From: Symbiodinium natans | Lineage: Eukaryota; Sar; Dinophyceae; Suessiales; Symbiodiniaceae | Length of the DNA stretch: 64,000 nt | Reading direction: 5' to 3' | Assembly: GCA_905221605.1 (NCBI GenBank) | Contig: CAJNDS010002634.1 | Location: 804,001-868,000 of the forward strand | Shown here: piece after piece, positions 37,734-47,358 of the stretch | How the letters are laid out: every line of letters begins with the position of its first letter | Numbering within the stretch: position 1 is the first letter of the stretch | The notes under the pieces: generated by a model | The model's input: only the letters and a program-made list of their open reading frames with translations | The model's database searches: none | Told to the model about the DNA's origin: nothing | Made by a program: the position numbers and the translations under genes

Positions 37734-37864
37734 TAGCAGATTCCTTGTAGCTTCCTGGTGCCAGCCCAAAATTGAGAACAAGCCCCCCCCCCCCCCCCCG
37801 CCTCCCGGTGAGTGCAATATCCTACGGCACCCAGGAGTTGGCAGTCCCCGGTACTTCCCACAAG

Positions 37865-37976
37865 CTCGCACATGCCTGCGCCCCACGAGGCTTCTTTCCG
37901 GCGACTGTTCGACTCTTTCCTTGTGGAGGACGCTGGCAAGAGGCCGGGCTTCTGGTTCTGTGGGGGATTAGGGCGG
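37865..37976 (+). CDS. exon with telomere-type donor
   Basis: After TTCCCACAAG: SHMPAPHEASFRRLFDSFLV, EDAGKRPGFWFCGGLGR, donor CGG|GTTTAGGG. Good coding composition. Confidence 0.5.
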
Positions 37977-38046
37977 GTTTAGGGTGTGGGTTCAGGATCT
38001 CCGGGGGATTGGGCAGATTTCCGTGCCGTATAGGGGGCTTCGGCAG

Positions 38047-38116
38047 CAAAGGTTCATCAAAAGTACTTGCAACCTTCCTTCCTGGACTACTTCGAGACCG
38101 TAACAACACACGCGCA
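38047..38116 (+). CDS. exon with telomere-type donor
   Basis: After GCTTCGGCAG: KVHQKYLQPSFLDYFETVTT HA, donor CA|GTTTAGGG opening a long array. Confidence 0.5.
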
Positions 38117-38265
38117 GTTTAGGGTTTCGGGTTTAGGGTTTAGGGTTTAGGGCTTAGGGTTTGGGTTCAGGGTTTAGGGTTTAGGGTTTAGGGTTTAGGG
38201 TTTAGGGTTTAGGGTTCAGGGTTTAGGGTTTAGGGTTTAGGGTTTGGGTTTAGGGCTTAGGGTTC
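38117..38265. repeat. long telomere-type array with variants
   Basis: About 20 TTTAGGG-type units, some TTCAGGG, TTTGGG and CTTAGGG. Confidence 0.95.
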
Positions 38266-38339
38266 GTGAGCTCCTACACACCCCGAAGCTCCCGAAGCAC
38301 CATAAAAAAACTCCCCTAAACACACATGCAGCTCCTCGA

Positions 38340-38448
38340 ATATAGGGGCCTTAAATGTGTGGAATAGGGTTTTGAGGGAGGTTGTTCTCGTATAATTATA
38401 AATGGACCATAAGGGAATCGTTTTTTGTAATTTGGCCGACCCCTATAG
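38340..38448. mobile_element. family H TIR element (H-3)
   Basis: ATATAGGGGCCTTAAATG to TTTGGCCGACCCCTATAG, interior AATGGACCATAAGGGAATC. Confidence 0.65.
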
Positions 38449-38524
38449 TAAACCCTATAAACCCTAAGCCCTAACCCTAAACCTTAAACCCTAAACCATA
38501 AACCCTAAACCCTAAACCCTACAG

Positions 38525-38646
38525 AATCAACAGCTCCTCGCCCTAAGAGAGCACCGAGCCGATAGCTGGAGGAGGCCGCTGAAGTCCATGCTCTGCGTGT
38601 CAGAGGCCGCCGCCACAGCTCAAAGAGAATTTCCTTCCTTTTGGGG
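38525..38646 (+). CDS. exon with CCCTACAG acceptor
   Basis: The acceptor is a CCCTAAA unit altered to CCCTACAG. Frame NQQLLALREHRADSWRRPLK, SMLCVSEAAATAQREFPSF, donor GG|GTCTTT followed by TTTAGGG-type repeats. Strong helical composition. Confidence 0.5.
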
Positions 38647-38712
38647 GTCTTTAGGATTTAGGGTTTAGGGTTTAGGGTGTAGGGTTTCGGGTTTAGGGTT
38701 TAGGGTTTAGGG

Positions 38713-38766
38713 CTTCTGAGAAGTTGCATGTTTGCTGGGAGCCTCAAAGTCCGTTGCCCAAAAGGG
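38713..38766 (+). pseudogene. frameshifted copy of the 6151-6205 exon segment
   Basis: Matches 6151-6205 with about five substitutions and a one-base deletion (CCTCCAAAG to CCTCAAAG) that breaks the frame. TTTAGGG repeats abut both ends. At the point where the first copy has element A-4, this copy has TTTAGCG TTTAGG. Confidence 0.65.
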
Positions 38767-38949
38767 TTTAGCGTTTAGGAGAAAGGGTTTCCTTAGGCTT
38801 AGTTGTTGATTCCAAGTCAAGAAGAAACCCCCACTGAATGACCTCTGTTGCCGAGAATTTGATCTTGATGCTAGAGTACCTGATTATCTAAAACGCTTTG
38901 CACTCCTTACAGACTTTTGGGGTTGAGGCTCCTCGGTGTCTTTTTTTTT

Positions 38950-38985
38950 TTGGGGGGGGGGGGGGGGGGCCGGGGGGGGCTCACA
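38950..38985. repeat. T then G homopolymers
   Basis: T10 followed by G19 and G8 runs. Confidence 0.9.
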
Positions 38986-39484
38986 GGGTATTGGTGTATA
39001 TAGGGTTTTGGTGATGATGGGGGCTGATACGGGTTTTATCGACTTCGGGGGTTCAGGGGCTTGACCCTGAACCCTAAACCCTAAACCCTAAACCCTTGCT
39101 TCAGAGTTCAAGGGGGTTTGTGCGAAAATGGGCTTTCGGCGCGAAAGGATGGAGAGGAGCGCGGGTGGAGGAGGGCGATGAGAGGAGGGCGTGGTGGTAG
39201 GGTTTAGGGTTTCGGGTTTAAGGGTTTCTGGGTTAAGGGTTTATGGGTTCAGGGTTTAGGGTTTAGGGTTTAGGGTTTAGGGGCTGTGGGAGAGTGGAGG
39301 CTAGGAGTGCGGTACAGTACGTTGCGATGTGCAGTGTCAACCTCGGCGGGTGGCAAAAAATGCCTACAAACCCTCATTCCGTCACCCTAAACCCTAAACC
39401 CTCAACCCTAAACCCTAAATCCGAAACCCTAAACCCTAAACCCTAAACCCTACAAACCCGAATCCCTGAACACTACCATTACAG

Positions 39485-39552
39485 GAGCGCCTTGCATCCT
39501 CCAAGGGCGCGCCTGGTCTGGGGCTCTTGGTCCGTGCTCGAAAGTTCAGCGG
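39485..39552 (+). CDS. probable exon
   Basis: After CTACCATTACAG: ERLASSKGAPGLGLLVRARK FS, donor GG|GTTAGG of a TTTAGGG-type array. Confidence 0.45.
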
Positions 39553-39690
39553 GTTAGGTTTAGGGTTCAGGGTTCAGGGTTCAGGGTTTAGGGTTTAGGG
39601 TTTAGGGTTTAGGGTTTAGGGTTAGGGTTAGGATTGGGAGATTCCCCCTTGAGGGTTTTTACAGGGTTTGCAGGATTTTGGGGTTTAGAG

Positions 39691-39797
39691 TTGGGATGTT
39701 CACCCTTATACTTACAGTCCTTAATAGGGATTTTCGTCCCCCCTAGAAGATTCCCTATGAAGGGCCGAAGGGCTGCTAGTACAAGGGGGAACATCCC
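39691..39797. mobile_element. family B TIR element (B-8)
   Basis: TTGGGATGTTCACCC to GGGGGAACATCCCAA. The right inner arm is rearranged (GAAGGGCCGAAGGGCTGCTA). Confidence 0.7.
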
Positions 39798-39920
39798 AAG
39801 GTTGGGAGCTTCTTGTGTTGTTGGGTTTAGGGTTTAGGGTTTAGGGTTTAGAGTTTAGGGTTTAGGGTTTAGGGTTTAGGTGGTGTTTCAATCTTTAAGG
39901 CTTTCAGGGTGGTCCCACAG

Positions 39921-39959
39921 GCCAGGAAGCCAGAAGGGTCTTATCCAAGTCCGTTTTGA
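39921..39959 (+). CDS. possible terminal exon
   Basis: After GGTCCCACAG: ARKPEGSYPSPF and TGA. Very short. Confidence 0.3.
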   Translation, partial: ARKPEGSYPSPF

Positions 39960-40129
39960 GGTCGAGGTTTTGTGTTTAGGAGGCTCGTGTCGATGGAGGG
40001 GGGGATGTTTTTTGGAGTGGGGGTAAGCGCCTGGCGATGTGTTCTTGAGAGCCGTGCTTTGCACGACTCAGAGTTTAAAGTTCAGGGGTGTTCAGAGCCT
40101 CGGAGAGACATGCGCAGACTGAGCTATAT

Positions 40130-40195
40130 ATATATATATATACATATATACACATACACATATATATATATATATACATATATATATACATCATG
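40130..40195. repeat. TA/CATA microsatellite
   Basis: Alternating TA with ACATATACACATACAC interruptions. Confidence 0.9.
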
Positions 40196-40197
40196 TA

Positions 40198-40369
40198 GGG
40201 GACCTCCTCCTCCTCCCCCCAAATCACGGCATCTGCTGCGCACTTTTTTCGATGATTCCGATCCCGTCTCAGTCAGCTTCTGCCGCACTTCTGGGCCCAT
40301 GTGGCATGAGATAGAAGTAGTAGGGGGGGCCCTTTTGGTCCTGGAGAAAGATGTCGGGGCCTCAGGAGG
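40198..40369 (+). CDS. exon with canonical GTAAGG donor
   Basis: RHLLRTFFDDSDPVSVSFCR, TSGPMWHEIEVVGGALLVLE, KDVGASGG, donor GG|GTAAGG. A CT-rich tract precedes the coding part (from about 40227); the exact acceptor is unclear. Good folded-domain composition. Confidence 0.5.
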
Positions 40370-40779
40370 GTAAGGAAGCCAATTTCTGTTTGAGTATTCT
40401 TGGCTATGCATATGTAGCTCCAGGAGCCTCTGATTGCCTGATAGACCTCTGTAACCCTTGTCCTTCTTCAGAGCATTTGAGGGCATGAAAGGGACCCGAA
40501 CCCTAACTTGAACAGAAGCCTGTTCCTGACCAAACTTGTTGTAACCCCCAGCGAAGGCGAGTTCGGGGCTTAAGGAATTTGAGTGTTTAGGTGCTTGGGT
40601 TTAGGGTTTAGGGTTTAGGGTTTAGGGTTATTGGGTTTAAGTTGTGAGCACGTCTTGCCTCGGTACAATGACCAGGTCTGCACATAGAAGAACCCTACAC
40701 CCCATGTCAGCAAGCGGGCATCGGTTCAAAATACGAGCTGAGCTCTAGCAACTCAGAATCCAGCTGAGAGCACAGCCAG

Positions 40780-40854
40780 GCCGCCGAAATTGATGCGGCG
40801 GGCGGACACCGTCTATGCCCTGGACGGTGTCGAGGACGCCTGTGCTGAGGGAAG
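40780..40854 (+). CDS. probable exon
   Basis: After CACAGCCAG: PPKLMRRADTVYALDGVEDA, CAEG, donor AG|GTGTGC in phase 2. An alternative frame is also open. Confidence 0.4.
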
Positions 40855-40958
40855 GTGTGCTGTGTAGCTACATGAGGCGCTGTCTGACAGCGCAAATCAT
40901 TCAGGCCATCTTAGTGTGAAACCATCTTGACATTACGTGGGAAAGGGCCCCTCTTAAG

Positions 40959-41067
40959 CAAGATTCCCGAAGATGCTTCATCTGCCACCCAGAAGCACGC
41001 AGTCGTCTCCGCTGAGCCACCGACCCGTGCAACCATCAATGTTGCCGCCACCGCCCCCGAATTATAA
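40959..41067 (+). CDS. terminal exon
   Basis: KIPEDASSATQKHAVVSAEP, PTRATINVAATAPEL, stop TAA 41065-41067. Confidence 0.45.
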
Positions 41068-41149
41068 GTCTCGTGGTGTCCTAAACCCAGACCCTAAACC
41101 CAAAGCCCTGCACAGTAAAAAACCTACACCTCGGAACCCCAAAGCCCTA

Positions 41150-41350
41150 ACCCGGCAAACCCTAAACCCTATAAACCCTAAACCCCAAAAACACTAAACC
41201 CTCAAAACCCCAAAAGCCCTATCAACCCAAAAAAAACCTAAAACCATCTAAAACCCTTAAAACCCTAAACAAGCCAAAAACAAACACCAAAACAAAAACC
41301 TAAAAACCCTATAAACCCCAAACCCTATAAACCCTAAAAGCCCTAACCCC
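41150..41350. repeat. decayed CCCTAAA / CCCTATAAA / AAAACCCT tract
   Basis: Telomere-type words with irregular A expansions; no exon. Confidence 0.8.
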
Positions 41351-41537
41351 TAGCCTCTGCCGAAGAATGATGCTAAATTTTAACTTTTGGGTACTGCAAC
41401 AGCCAAGTCAACTACAAGAACCCCCCCCCCCAAAGAAAAATAATATATAAAACAAAAAATATTATATATATATATATATATATATAGATGCTGTTGAAAT
41501 CATTAAGGCCCTATAGTAGGACCCAGCAAACCCCGAG

Positions 41538-41780
41538 CCTCTGCAGGAGAATGAGGAGAGCAGCAGCTCAGAGGAAGAGGCTCCGAGGCCAGGTGTTGGA
41601 TTTTGGTTGAGGGGTTGAGGGGTTTGGGGTTTAGGGCTCAGGGTTCAGGGTTCAGGGTTTAGGGTTTAGGGTTCCCGGGTTCCGGGGTTCCGGGGTTACC
41701 TGCAAAAAGGGCTCACAGGGGAATCGGATGCGCTAGGCTGCTTCGAGGTAGAGGCGTCCATCATGCAACCTGAAAAATGA
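41538..41780 (+). CDS. two-exon gene end, acidic
   Basis: Exon 41538-41592 (PLQENEESSSSEEEAPRP) and exon 41719-41780 (ESDALGCFEVEASIMQPEK, TGA) join in phase 1 (G|GTGTTG ... CTCACAG). The intron holds TTTAGGG/TTCAGGG repeats. The Ser/Glu run resembles CK2-site acidic linkers. Confidence 0.55.
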
Positions 41781-41916
41781 ATCGGCAGGAGCTTCGAGCC
41801 TCTCATGCGTCCCTGAGCCCTGGACCATATTCCTCTTTGGTAAACCCTAAACCCTCAACCCGAAACCCTAAATCGAACCCTAACCCCTAAACCCTAAACC
41901 CTGGTTCGTCTCCCAG

Positions 41917-42003
41917 GTCCAGGGATCTCTACCCTCCTCAAGCACCGTGTTTCGGTTTCGCGAGATACAATCCGACAGCACTCCTCGCTCTAGCTCCCTT
42001 TGA
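41917..42003 (+). CDS. terminal exon
   Basis: After TTCGTCTCCCAG: VQGSLPSSSTVFRFREIQSD, STPRSSSL, TGA. Ser/Arg-rich end. Confidence 0.45.
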   Translation, partial: VQGSLPSSSTVFRFREIQSDSTPRSSSL

Positions 42004-42513
42004 TCTCGTTATTCACACTTCCCCATTTGGAATTTGCTGCCGGCGGTAATTCGTAGTTCGACATTTGGCATGCCGTGAACCTACTTCGAAATTTGAAAGT
42101 TGTGTTCAATGAACACTGCAGCCCAAACGACATGTTGTAAGGTAGCGTGACAGGAGCCTCAGGCGGACTTAGACTAGAATGCTCCCTCTTCGCTAAGTCT
42201 TCCGTGGATCTGGTGCGTTGTTGTTTAGGGCTCGTTTGAGGTCCGATGGCAAAGGGCTGACGGGGTTCGGGGTTAGCCTGAGAGGAAGTTGCGATGAATT
42301 GGCTTCTTCTTAAACCTGAAGTTTTTGGTTTTAAGGTTCAGCGCTTCCAGGGACACGGACACATTACGCTTGAGTTGATGGCACGTTTTCTCCTGGCTCA
42401 GATGAGTCTCAGGCAAAACTTGAGCCTAAACCCTAAACCCTAAACCCCAAACCCCAAACCCCAAACCCCAAACCCTAAACCCTAAACCCTACTCATAGCT
42501 ACCCCCTCCTCAG

Positions 42514-42600
42514 CACAGCGGCAGGCGGGAGGTGCGGGAGTCCATCGTGGACCGAGCCGTGCGCAAGGCTCGGAACTCTTCTCGCACGCCCTGCGGTTGA
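42514..42600 (+). CDS. terminal exon, Arg-rich
   Basis: After CCCCCTCCTCAG: HSGRREVRESIVDRAVRKAR, NSSRTPCG and TGA, or donor G|GTTGAGGG. Confidence 0.5.
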   Translation, partial: HSGRREVRESIVDRAVRKARNSSRTPCG

Positions 42601-42678
42601 GGGTTTAGGGTTTAAGGTTTAGGGTTTAGGGTTTGGGGTGTAGGGTTTGGAGTTTAGTTTGGTTTGGGATTTAGGGCT

Positions 42679-42768
42679 GGGGCCCTTGGGGCCTTGTGCT
42701 GTCCCTTCTTGTGTTGAAGAGGATGATCTTTAGGAATTTGCTTCAGAGGGCTTTGAAACGGCCAACCG
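42679..42768. mobile_element. diverged family K element (K-2)
   Basis: GGGCCCTTGGGGCCTTGTG, the shared TTGAAGAGGATGATCTTTAG and CTTCAGAGGGCTTTGAAACG, ending GGCCAACCGAGG. Closest to K-1. Confidence 0.5.
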
Positions 42769-42859
42769 AGGTGAACGAAGCGTCCCTTTTTAAATGGGTT
42801 TCGATTTCTAGGGTTGACGGACCTCAACTTTAAACCCTAAACCCTAAACCCTATACCAG

Positions 42860-42934
42860 GCAGCCCTCAAGGGGAAGCTCGAGCCGGAGCTTTGGACGAA
42901 GACCTTCTGGTTCCGCAGCTCGCCCCAGCTTTAG
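42860..42934 (+). CDS. terminal exon
   Basis: After CTATACCAG: AALKGKLEPELWTKTFWFRS SPQL; the stop TAG lies in CTTTAGGG, or the exon splices before it. Confidence 0.5.
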   Translation, partial: AALKGKLEPELWTKTFWFRSSPQL

Positions 42935-43373
42935 GGTTTAGGGTTTGGGTTTAGGGTGGTTTAGGGCTTGACACGAGATTTCGGTTTCGGGTCAAACTCT
43001 AGCCGGGCCAGCCGTTTTCGGGCTCTTGCCTGAGGACTGTACCTGGCCGTCATCGGCATAGTCAATGTGCAGGCGCGCGGCCAAAACCGCACTATCCCGG
43101 CTTTACCGAGGCTGAGGATTCAGGACTTCAGATTTTAACGTACATGCCGAGTGCTCTTACGCTACAGCGAGGGCTTGAGTGCGCCAGTGCTCAGTCTTAG
43201 GCCGCACATCAACAAGAGAAGGTCTCCCTAACCCTGAACCCTGGACTGCAGGGAACCCTAGCACATGGCTGCAGCAGCAGCAAGCAACACAAGCGTGTGG
43301 CCCCCTGAGGAAGGGCCCGGCAGCAGTGAGCATCACGCACATCAGCCGGATGTGCCCAAAGTTGAGGGGCCAG

Positions 43374-44845
43374 CAAAGCTGGGCCAGCAGCGGCGAGCAT
43401 CAGGAGCATCAGCAGCGTTAGCCCCTGAAGGAGGGCCCAGCCAGAGCAAGCAATCACGAGCATCAGCCGGATCTGTCTGCAGGTTAGGACAGTTAGGGGC
43501 CAGCAGAGGCGAGCATCAGGAGCATCAGCGGCGTTAGCCCCTGAAGGAGGGCCCAGCCAGAGCAAGCAATCACGAGCATCAGCCGGATCTGTCTGCAGGT
43601 TAGGACAGTTAGGGGCCAGCAGAGGCGAGCATCAGGAGCATCAGCGGCGTTAGCCCCTGAAGGAGGGCCCAGCCAGAGCAAGCAATCACGAGCATCAGCC
43701 GGATGTGTCTTGAGGTTAGGACAGCTAGGGGCCAGCAGCGGCGAGCATCAGGAGCATCAGCAGCGTTAGCCCCTGAAGGAGGGCCCAGCCAGAGCAAGCA
43801 ATCACGAGCATCAGCCGGATCTGTCTTGAGGTTAGGACAGTTAGGGGCCAGCAGCGGCGAGCATCAGGAGCATCAGCGGCGTTAGCCCCTCAAGGCGGGC
43901 CCAGCCAGAGCAAGCATCACGAGCATCAGCCGGATGTGTTTAGAGGTTAGGACAGTCAGGGGCCAGCAGCGGCGAGCAACAGGAGCATCGCGGCGTTAGC
44001 CCCTGAAGGAGGGCCCAGCCAGAGCAAGCATCACAAGCATCAGCCGGATCTGTCTTGAGGTTAGGACAGTTAGGCGCCAGCAGCGGCAAGGATCAGGAGC
44101 ATGAGCGGCTTTAGCCCCTGAAGGAGGGCCCACCATAGCAAGCATCGCGAGCATCAGCCGGATCTGTCTAGAGGTTATAGGACAGTTAGGGCCAGCAGCG
44201 GCGAGCATCAGGAGCATCAGCGGCGTTAGCCCCTGAAGGAGGGCCCAGCCAGAGCAAGCATCACGTGCATCAGCCGGATCTGTCTAGAGGTTAGGACAGT
44301 TAGGGGCCAGCAGCGGCGAGCATCAGGAGCATCAGCGGCGTTAGCCCCTGAAGGAGGGCCCAGCTAGAGCAAGCATCACGAGCATCAGCCGGATCTGTCT
44401 TGAGGTTAGAATCAGCGGCGTTAGCCCCTGAAGGAGGGCCCAGCCAGAGCAAGCATCACGAGCATCAGCCGGATCTGTCTAGAGGTTAGGACAGTTAGGG
44501 GCCAGCAGCGGCGAGCATCAGGAGCATCAGCGGCGTTAGCCCCTCAAGGAGGGCCCAGCCAGAGCAAGCATCACGAGCATCAGCCGGATCTGTCTAGAGG
44601 TTATAGGACAGTTAGGGGCCAGCAGCGGCGAGCATCAGGAGCATCAGCGGCTTTAGCCCCTGAAGGAGGGCCCAGCCAGAGCAAGCGTCACGAGCATCAG
44701 CCGGATCTGTCTATAGAGGTTATAGGACAGTTAGGGGCCAGCAGCGGCGAGCATCAGGAGCATCAGCTTTAGCCCCTGAAGGAGGGCCCACCATAGCAAG
44801 CATCACGAGCATCAGCGCCGGATGTCTCCAGAAGTTAGGGGCCAC
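43374..44845. repeat. 116-bp minisatellite, about 13 units
   Basis: Unit begins GGGGCCAGCAGCGGCGAGCA and contains TTAGCCCCTGAAGGAGGG and GGATCTGTCTTGAGGTTAGG. Spacing is exactly 116 bp in the first copies and 110-118 bp later, with one copy truncated near 44408. Internally the words GAGCATCAG recur. Open frames on both strands are products of the repeat. Confidence 0.95.
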
Positions 44846-44931
44846 TAATGCGCCCAACTCTAAACCCTAAGCCCTAATTTAAACCTCAAACCTTAAACCC
44901 TAAACCCTAAACTCTAATGTGCCCCCCCAAG

Positions 44932-44976
44932 GTCCACTTTGGGAAGGCTTGGCTCAACAAGTGCATTGAACCTTAG
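44932..44976 (+). CDS. terminal exon, short
   Basis: VHFGKAWLNKCIEP and TAG after a C run and CCAAG. Convincing residues but only 14 codons. Confidence 0.4.
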   Translation, partial: VHFGKAWLNKCIEP

Positions 44977-45109
44977 TCTCTCGTGCCTGACAAGCTCTTT
45001 GAGGCCCCAGCCTCGAAGGCCCTAGACCTTAAAGGGCCCGAAGCCCTAAACCTTTAACCCCGCAACCCCTAAACCCGAAACCCGAAACCCTAAACCCTAA
45101 ACCTAGCAG

Positions 45110-45197
45110 TGTCCAGGTGATGGCTCTGGAAACGGACTTCGGCTGTCCGCTCCCCAAGCGCGCGGGAGAGGGCGATCTGTCTTTTGAGGGTGTTTAA
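45110..45197 (+). CDS. terminal exon
   Basis: After AACCTAGCAG: VQVMALETDFGCPLPKRAGE, GDLSFEGV, TAA. Confidence 0.5.
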
Positions 45198-45329
45198 GAC
45201 ACAGGCTTTTTTTGGTTTAGGGTTTAGGGTTTAGGGTTTAGGGTTTAGGGTTTAGTCCTGGGTTTCGGATTGTGGTAGTCTTGTGGTAGTCTGGGGCATC
45301 GACATCTAGCACCCAAAACATGTCTAACG

Positions 45330-45542
45330 TTGAGCAGCACCGTCCTGAGGTCACACGTCTCACTGCCCCGAGCCGCTGATTGGGATCTACACAGCCCCTG
45401 GGCGTTGTTTGTTAGGAGCGAGTTCCGGCCATCGGAAGTTGAAGTGTGCGGGGCATGGGGATTCAGCAGATCAAGTGCTTTGCATCCGAAGGAAGAGGGG
45501 GCAACACATCGGGAACTGCTTCCTCTAGGAAAACTGTGTTAA
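45330..45542 (+). CDS. possible coding region
   Basis: RAADWDLHSPWALFVRSEFR, PSEVEVCGAWGFSRSSALHP, stop 45542. A short ATG frame (MSNVEQHRPEVTRLTAPSR, 45320) overlaps it. Confidence 0.35.
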   Translation: MSSTVLRSHVSLPRAADWDLHSPWALFVRSEFRPSEVEVCGAWGFSRSSALHPKEEGATHRELLPLGKLC

Positions 45543-45614
45543 TTTCATCGGGTCGATGATGCCACACTACGGTAGGTCCCCAAGCCTAAACCCTAAACCC
45601 TAAACCCTTTGCAG

Positions 45615-45709
45615 GCTTTGTTGGTGTACTGAAACACCCGGACCCGGACCTGATAGATATCAAAACCAGCTCGCTGAAGTCACCAGCGTGGTATGATGCC
45701 ACGCCATGA
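45615..45709 (+). CDS. terminal exon after a CCCTAAA array
   Basis: Acceptor CCCTTTGCAG. Frame FVGVLKHPDPDLIDIKTSSL, KSPAWYDATP and TGA 45707-45709. Strong coding character. Confidence 0.55.
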
Positions 45710-45839
45710 CATCCCTATATATATTTGTAGTACATATCTGTGCCAACAACCCGTAGCCGCAAACAATGACTGCCCCAGGCTCTTGCCACCCTTCTAGATA
45801 TCACATCCCGTCACATCCCTCGACCGCGAGCCAGGTGAT

Positions 45840-46090
45840 GGAGCAGGTGGTCACCGCCACTTGGCAATGCATCGCAGCAAGTCCCAGAACGCTTCTCTCC
45901 TCAGCCCCAAGCTAGAACAGGCAAGAAGTGAACGAGGTTTCGGGCCTGTTCAGGATTTGCAAAACAGGGTCCTGGAGCACAAAGGGGGTTTATGGTCAGG
46001 GTTTGGAGCAAGCAGTCGATTCAAGAGATGTGCTGGGTTGCATTCAGGATGGTCAGAATCCCTCATGGGTGCGATATCTACATAGACCGT
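45840..46090 (+). CDS. coding region, frame unresolved
   Basis: One frame gives HRSKSQNASLLSPKLEQARS, ERGFGPVQDLQNRVLEHKGG to stop 46085. Another gives VYGQGLEQAVDSRDVLGCIQ, DGQNPSWVRYLHRPF. An intron or frameshift inside is likely. Confidence 0.35.
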
Positions 46091-46369
46091 TCTTGAACAT
46101 ACTTTGTTTTTCGCTGGTTCAAGGTATATCGGACCATACAATTCGAAGGTTCCAACAACATTCACTTTTTAGGGTCCAGGGTTTAGGGTTCAGCTTCTGG
46201 ATCCTTTTGATTTCGCAGTGTTCTCAGTTCACCAGGATGGCCAAAGCAAGTCTTCCAGCACCCCCGCCGCTCCACCTATATAAACAAAAGACCCTAAACC
46301 CGGCAAACAAAAACCGTAACCCTTAAACCATACTGGGGCTTAGCGCTCGGGGCTTTCTTACTTAGGGCT

Positions 46370-46499
46370 TACTTGAAGGTTCATGCGTAATTATAAGTGG
46401 GGTTGTAGGTGCCCGAAGTCAGGTTATAACCGGTTAGAAGTATAGTTAGTTACCCAATTACCCTATTTGTACCTTATAACTACCCATGAACCTCCAAGC
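46370..46499. mobile_element. family A TIR element (A-12)
   Basis: TACTTGAAGGTTCATGCGTA to AACTACCCATGAACCTCCAA, GTAGTT subtype. TTAGGGCT precedes and TTGGGCTTAGGGCT follows. Confidence 0.7.
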
Positions 46500-46606
46500 A
46501 TTGGGCTTAGGGCTTCTGGTTTCGGGTTTAGGGTTTAGGCTTACCCGACAAGCTCATGCATGACCCTAAACCAAGCCCTAAACCCTACGCCGAAAAGTTC
46601 CTTCAG

Positions 46607-46683
46607 CGGGGGCCGCTCGGGAACCCAGGGCTTCTTCGTGTTCGATGTCCTCGCGCGCATGTGGGAGGCCGCACGGGATTCAG
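46607..46683 (+). CDS. exon
   Basis: After GTTCCTTCAG: GGRSGTQGFFVFDVLARMWE, AARDS, donor G|GTTGAGGG. Hydrophobic/aromatic core; unknown. Confidence 0.5.
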
Positions 46684-46835
46684 GTTGAGGGATTAAGGTT
46701 GAGGGTTTAGGGATTAGGGTTCAGGGTTTAGGGTTTAGGGTTTAGGGTTTAGGGTTGCGTTGTCGGATGGTTCCTTTGGCTGGGTAGCTCATTCGTGCTT
46801 GGGAGTTTTGAGCTGCTTGCTGGCCTTTTCCATAG

Positions 46836-46877
46836 TGCCCCAAGGACCTCCCAGGTGAACTCAACGAAGCGTCCTGA
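46836..46877 (+). CDS. terminal exon, short
   Basis: After CCTTTTCCATAG: CPKDLPGELNEAS and TGA. The GAACTCAACGAAGCGTCC end resembles GTGAACGAAGCGTCCC at 42769, next to K-2. Confidence 0.4.
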   Translation, partial: CPKDLPGELNEAS

Positions 46878-46984
46878 GACCAGGCGACCCCAAACCCCAA
46901 ACCCTAAACCCTAAGCCCTAAACCCTAAACCCTAAACCCTAGAATCTAGGACCCTAGACCCTAAACCCTATGGGCTCCGTGCAG

Positions 46985-47211
46985 CTTAGGATGCTTCCCC
47001 TGGTGCTTATAGCTGAGCTTGCGAGGGATGCACTGCGAATGGCAAATGCCTACTCTACTAGTTGCTTAAGAACCCAAATAAAAACATATTCCTCGTTATT
47101 AAGGGTAATCTAGGGATTGTTCTTTTGTGTTTTTTTGAGGTTCTTAAGCATATAGTAGTACCGCAGTACCGTGTCACCTTCATGCGCAACCTCAGAACTT
47201 CGGCCCGATAG
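46985..47211 (+). CDS. two-exon gene end across element D-5
   Basis: Exon 46985-47047 (LRMLPLVLIAELARDALRMA N) and exon 47167-47211 (YRVTFMRNLRTSAR, TAG) join in phase 0 when the GC-AG segment 47048-47166 is removed. Helical, basic end; unknown. Confidence 0.5.
47055..47158. mobile_element. family D TIR element (D-5)
   Basis: CTACTAGTTGCTTAAGAACC to GAGGTTCTTAAGCATATAGT-AG. Confidence 0.7.
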
Positions 47212-47238
47212 ATCCAAAGCCCCAAAAGCCAGAAGCCA

Positions 47239-47326
47239 GGGTTTAGGGTTTAGGGTTTAGGGTTTAGGGTTTAGGGTTTAGGGTTCAGGGTTCAGGGTTT
47301 AGGGTTTAGGGTTTAGGGTTACAGCC
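47239..47326. repeat. telomere-type array
   Basis: About 12 TTTAGGG units with two TTCAGGG. Confidence 0.95.
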
Positions 47327-47358
47327 CAAGAGGCTGGAAGCCTCATTTAGCTTCTCAG

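Noticed and set aside
40791-40860. Histone H4 tail-like TVYAL.
   Set aside because: Only five residues resemble H4 (VVYALKRQG); the flanking residues do not match.
43179-44217. Several leucine/alanine-rich open frames on both strands.
   Set aside because: They repeat with the 116-bp minisatellite and carry no independent coding signal.
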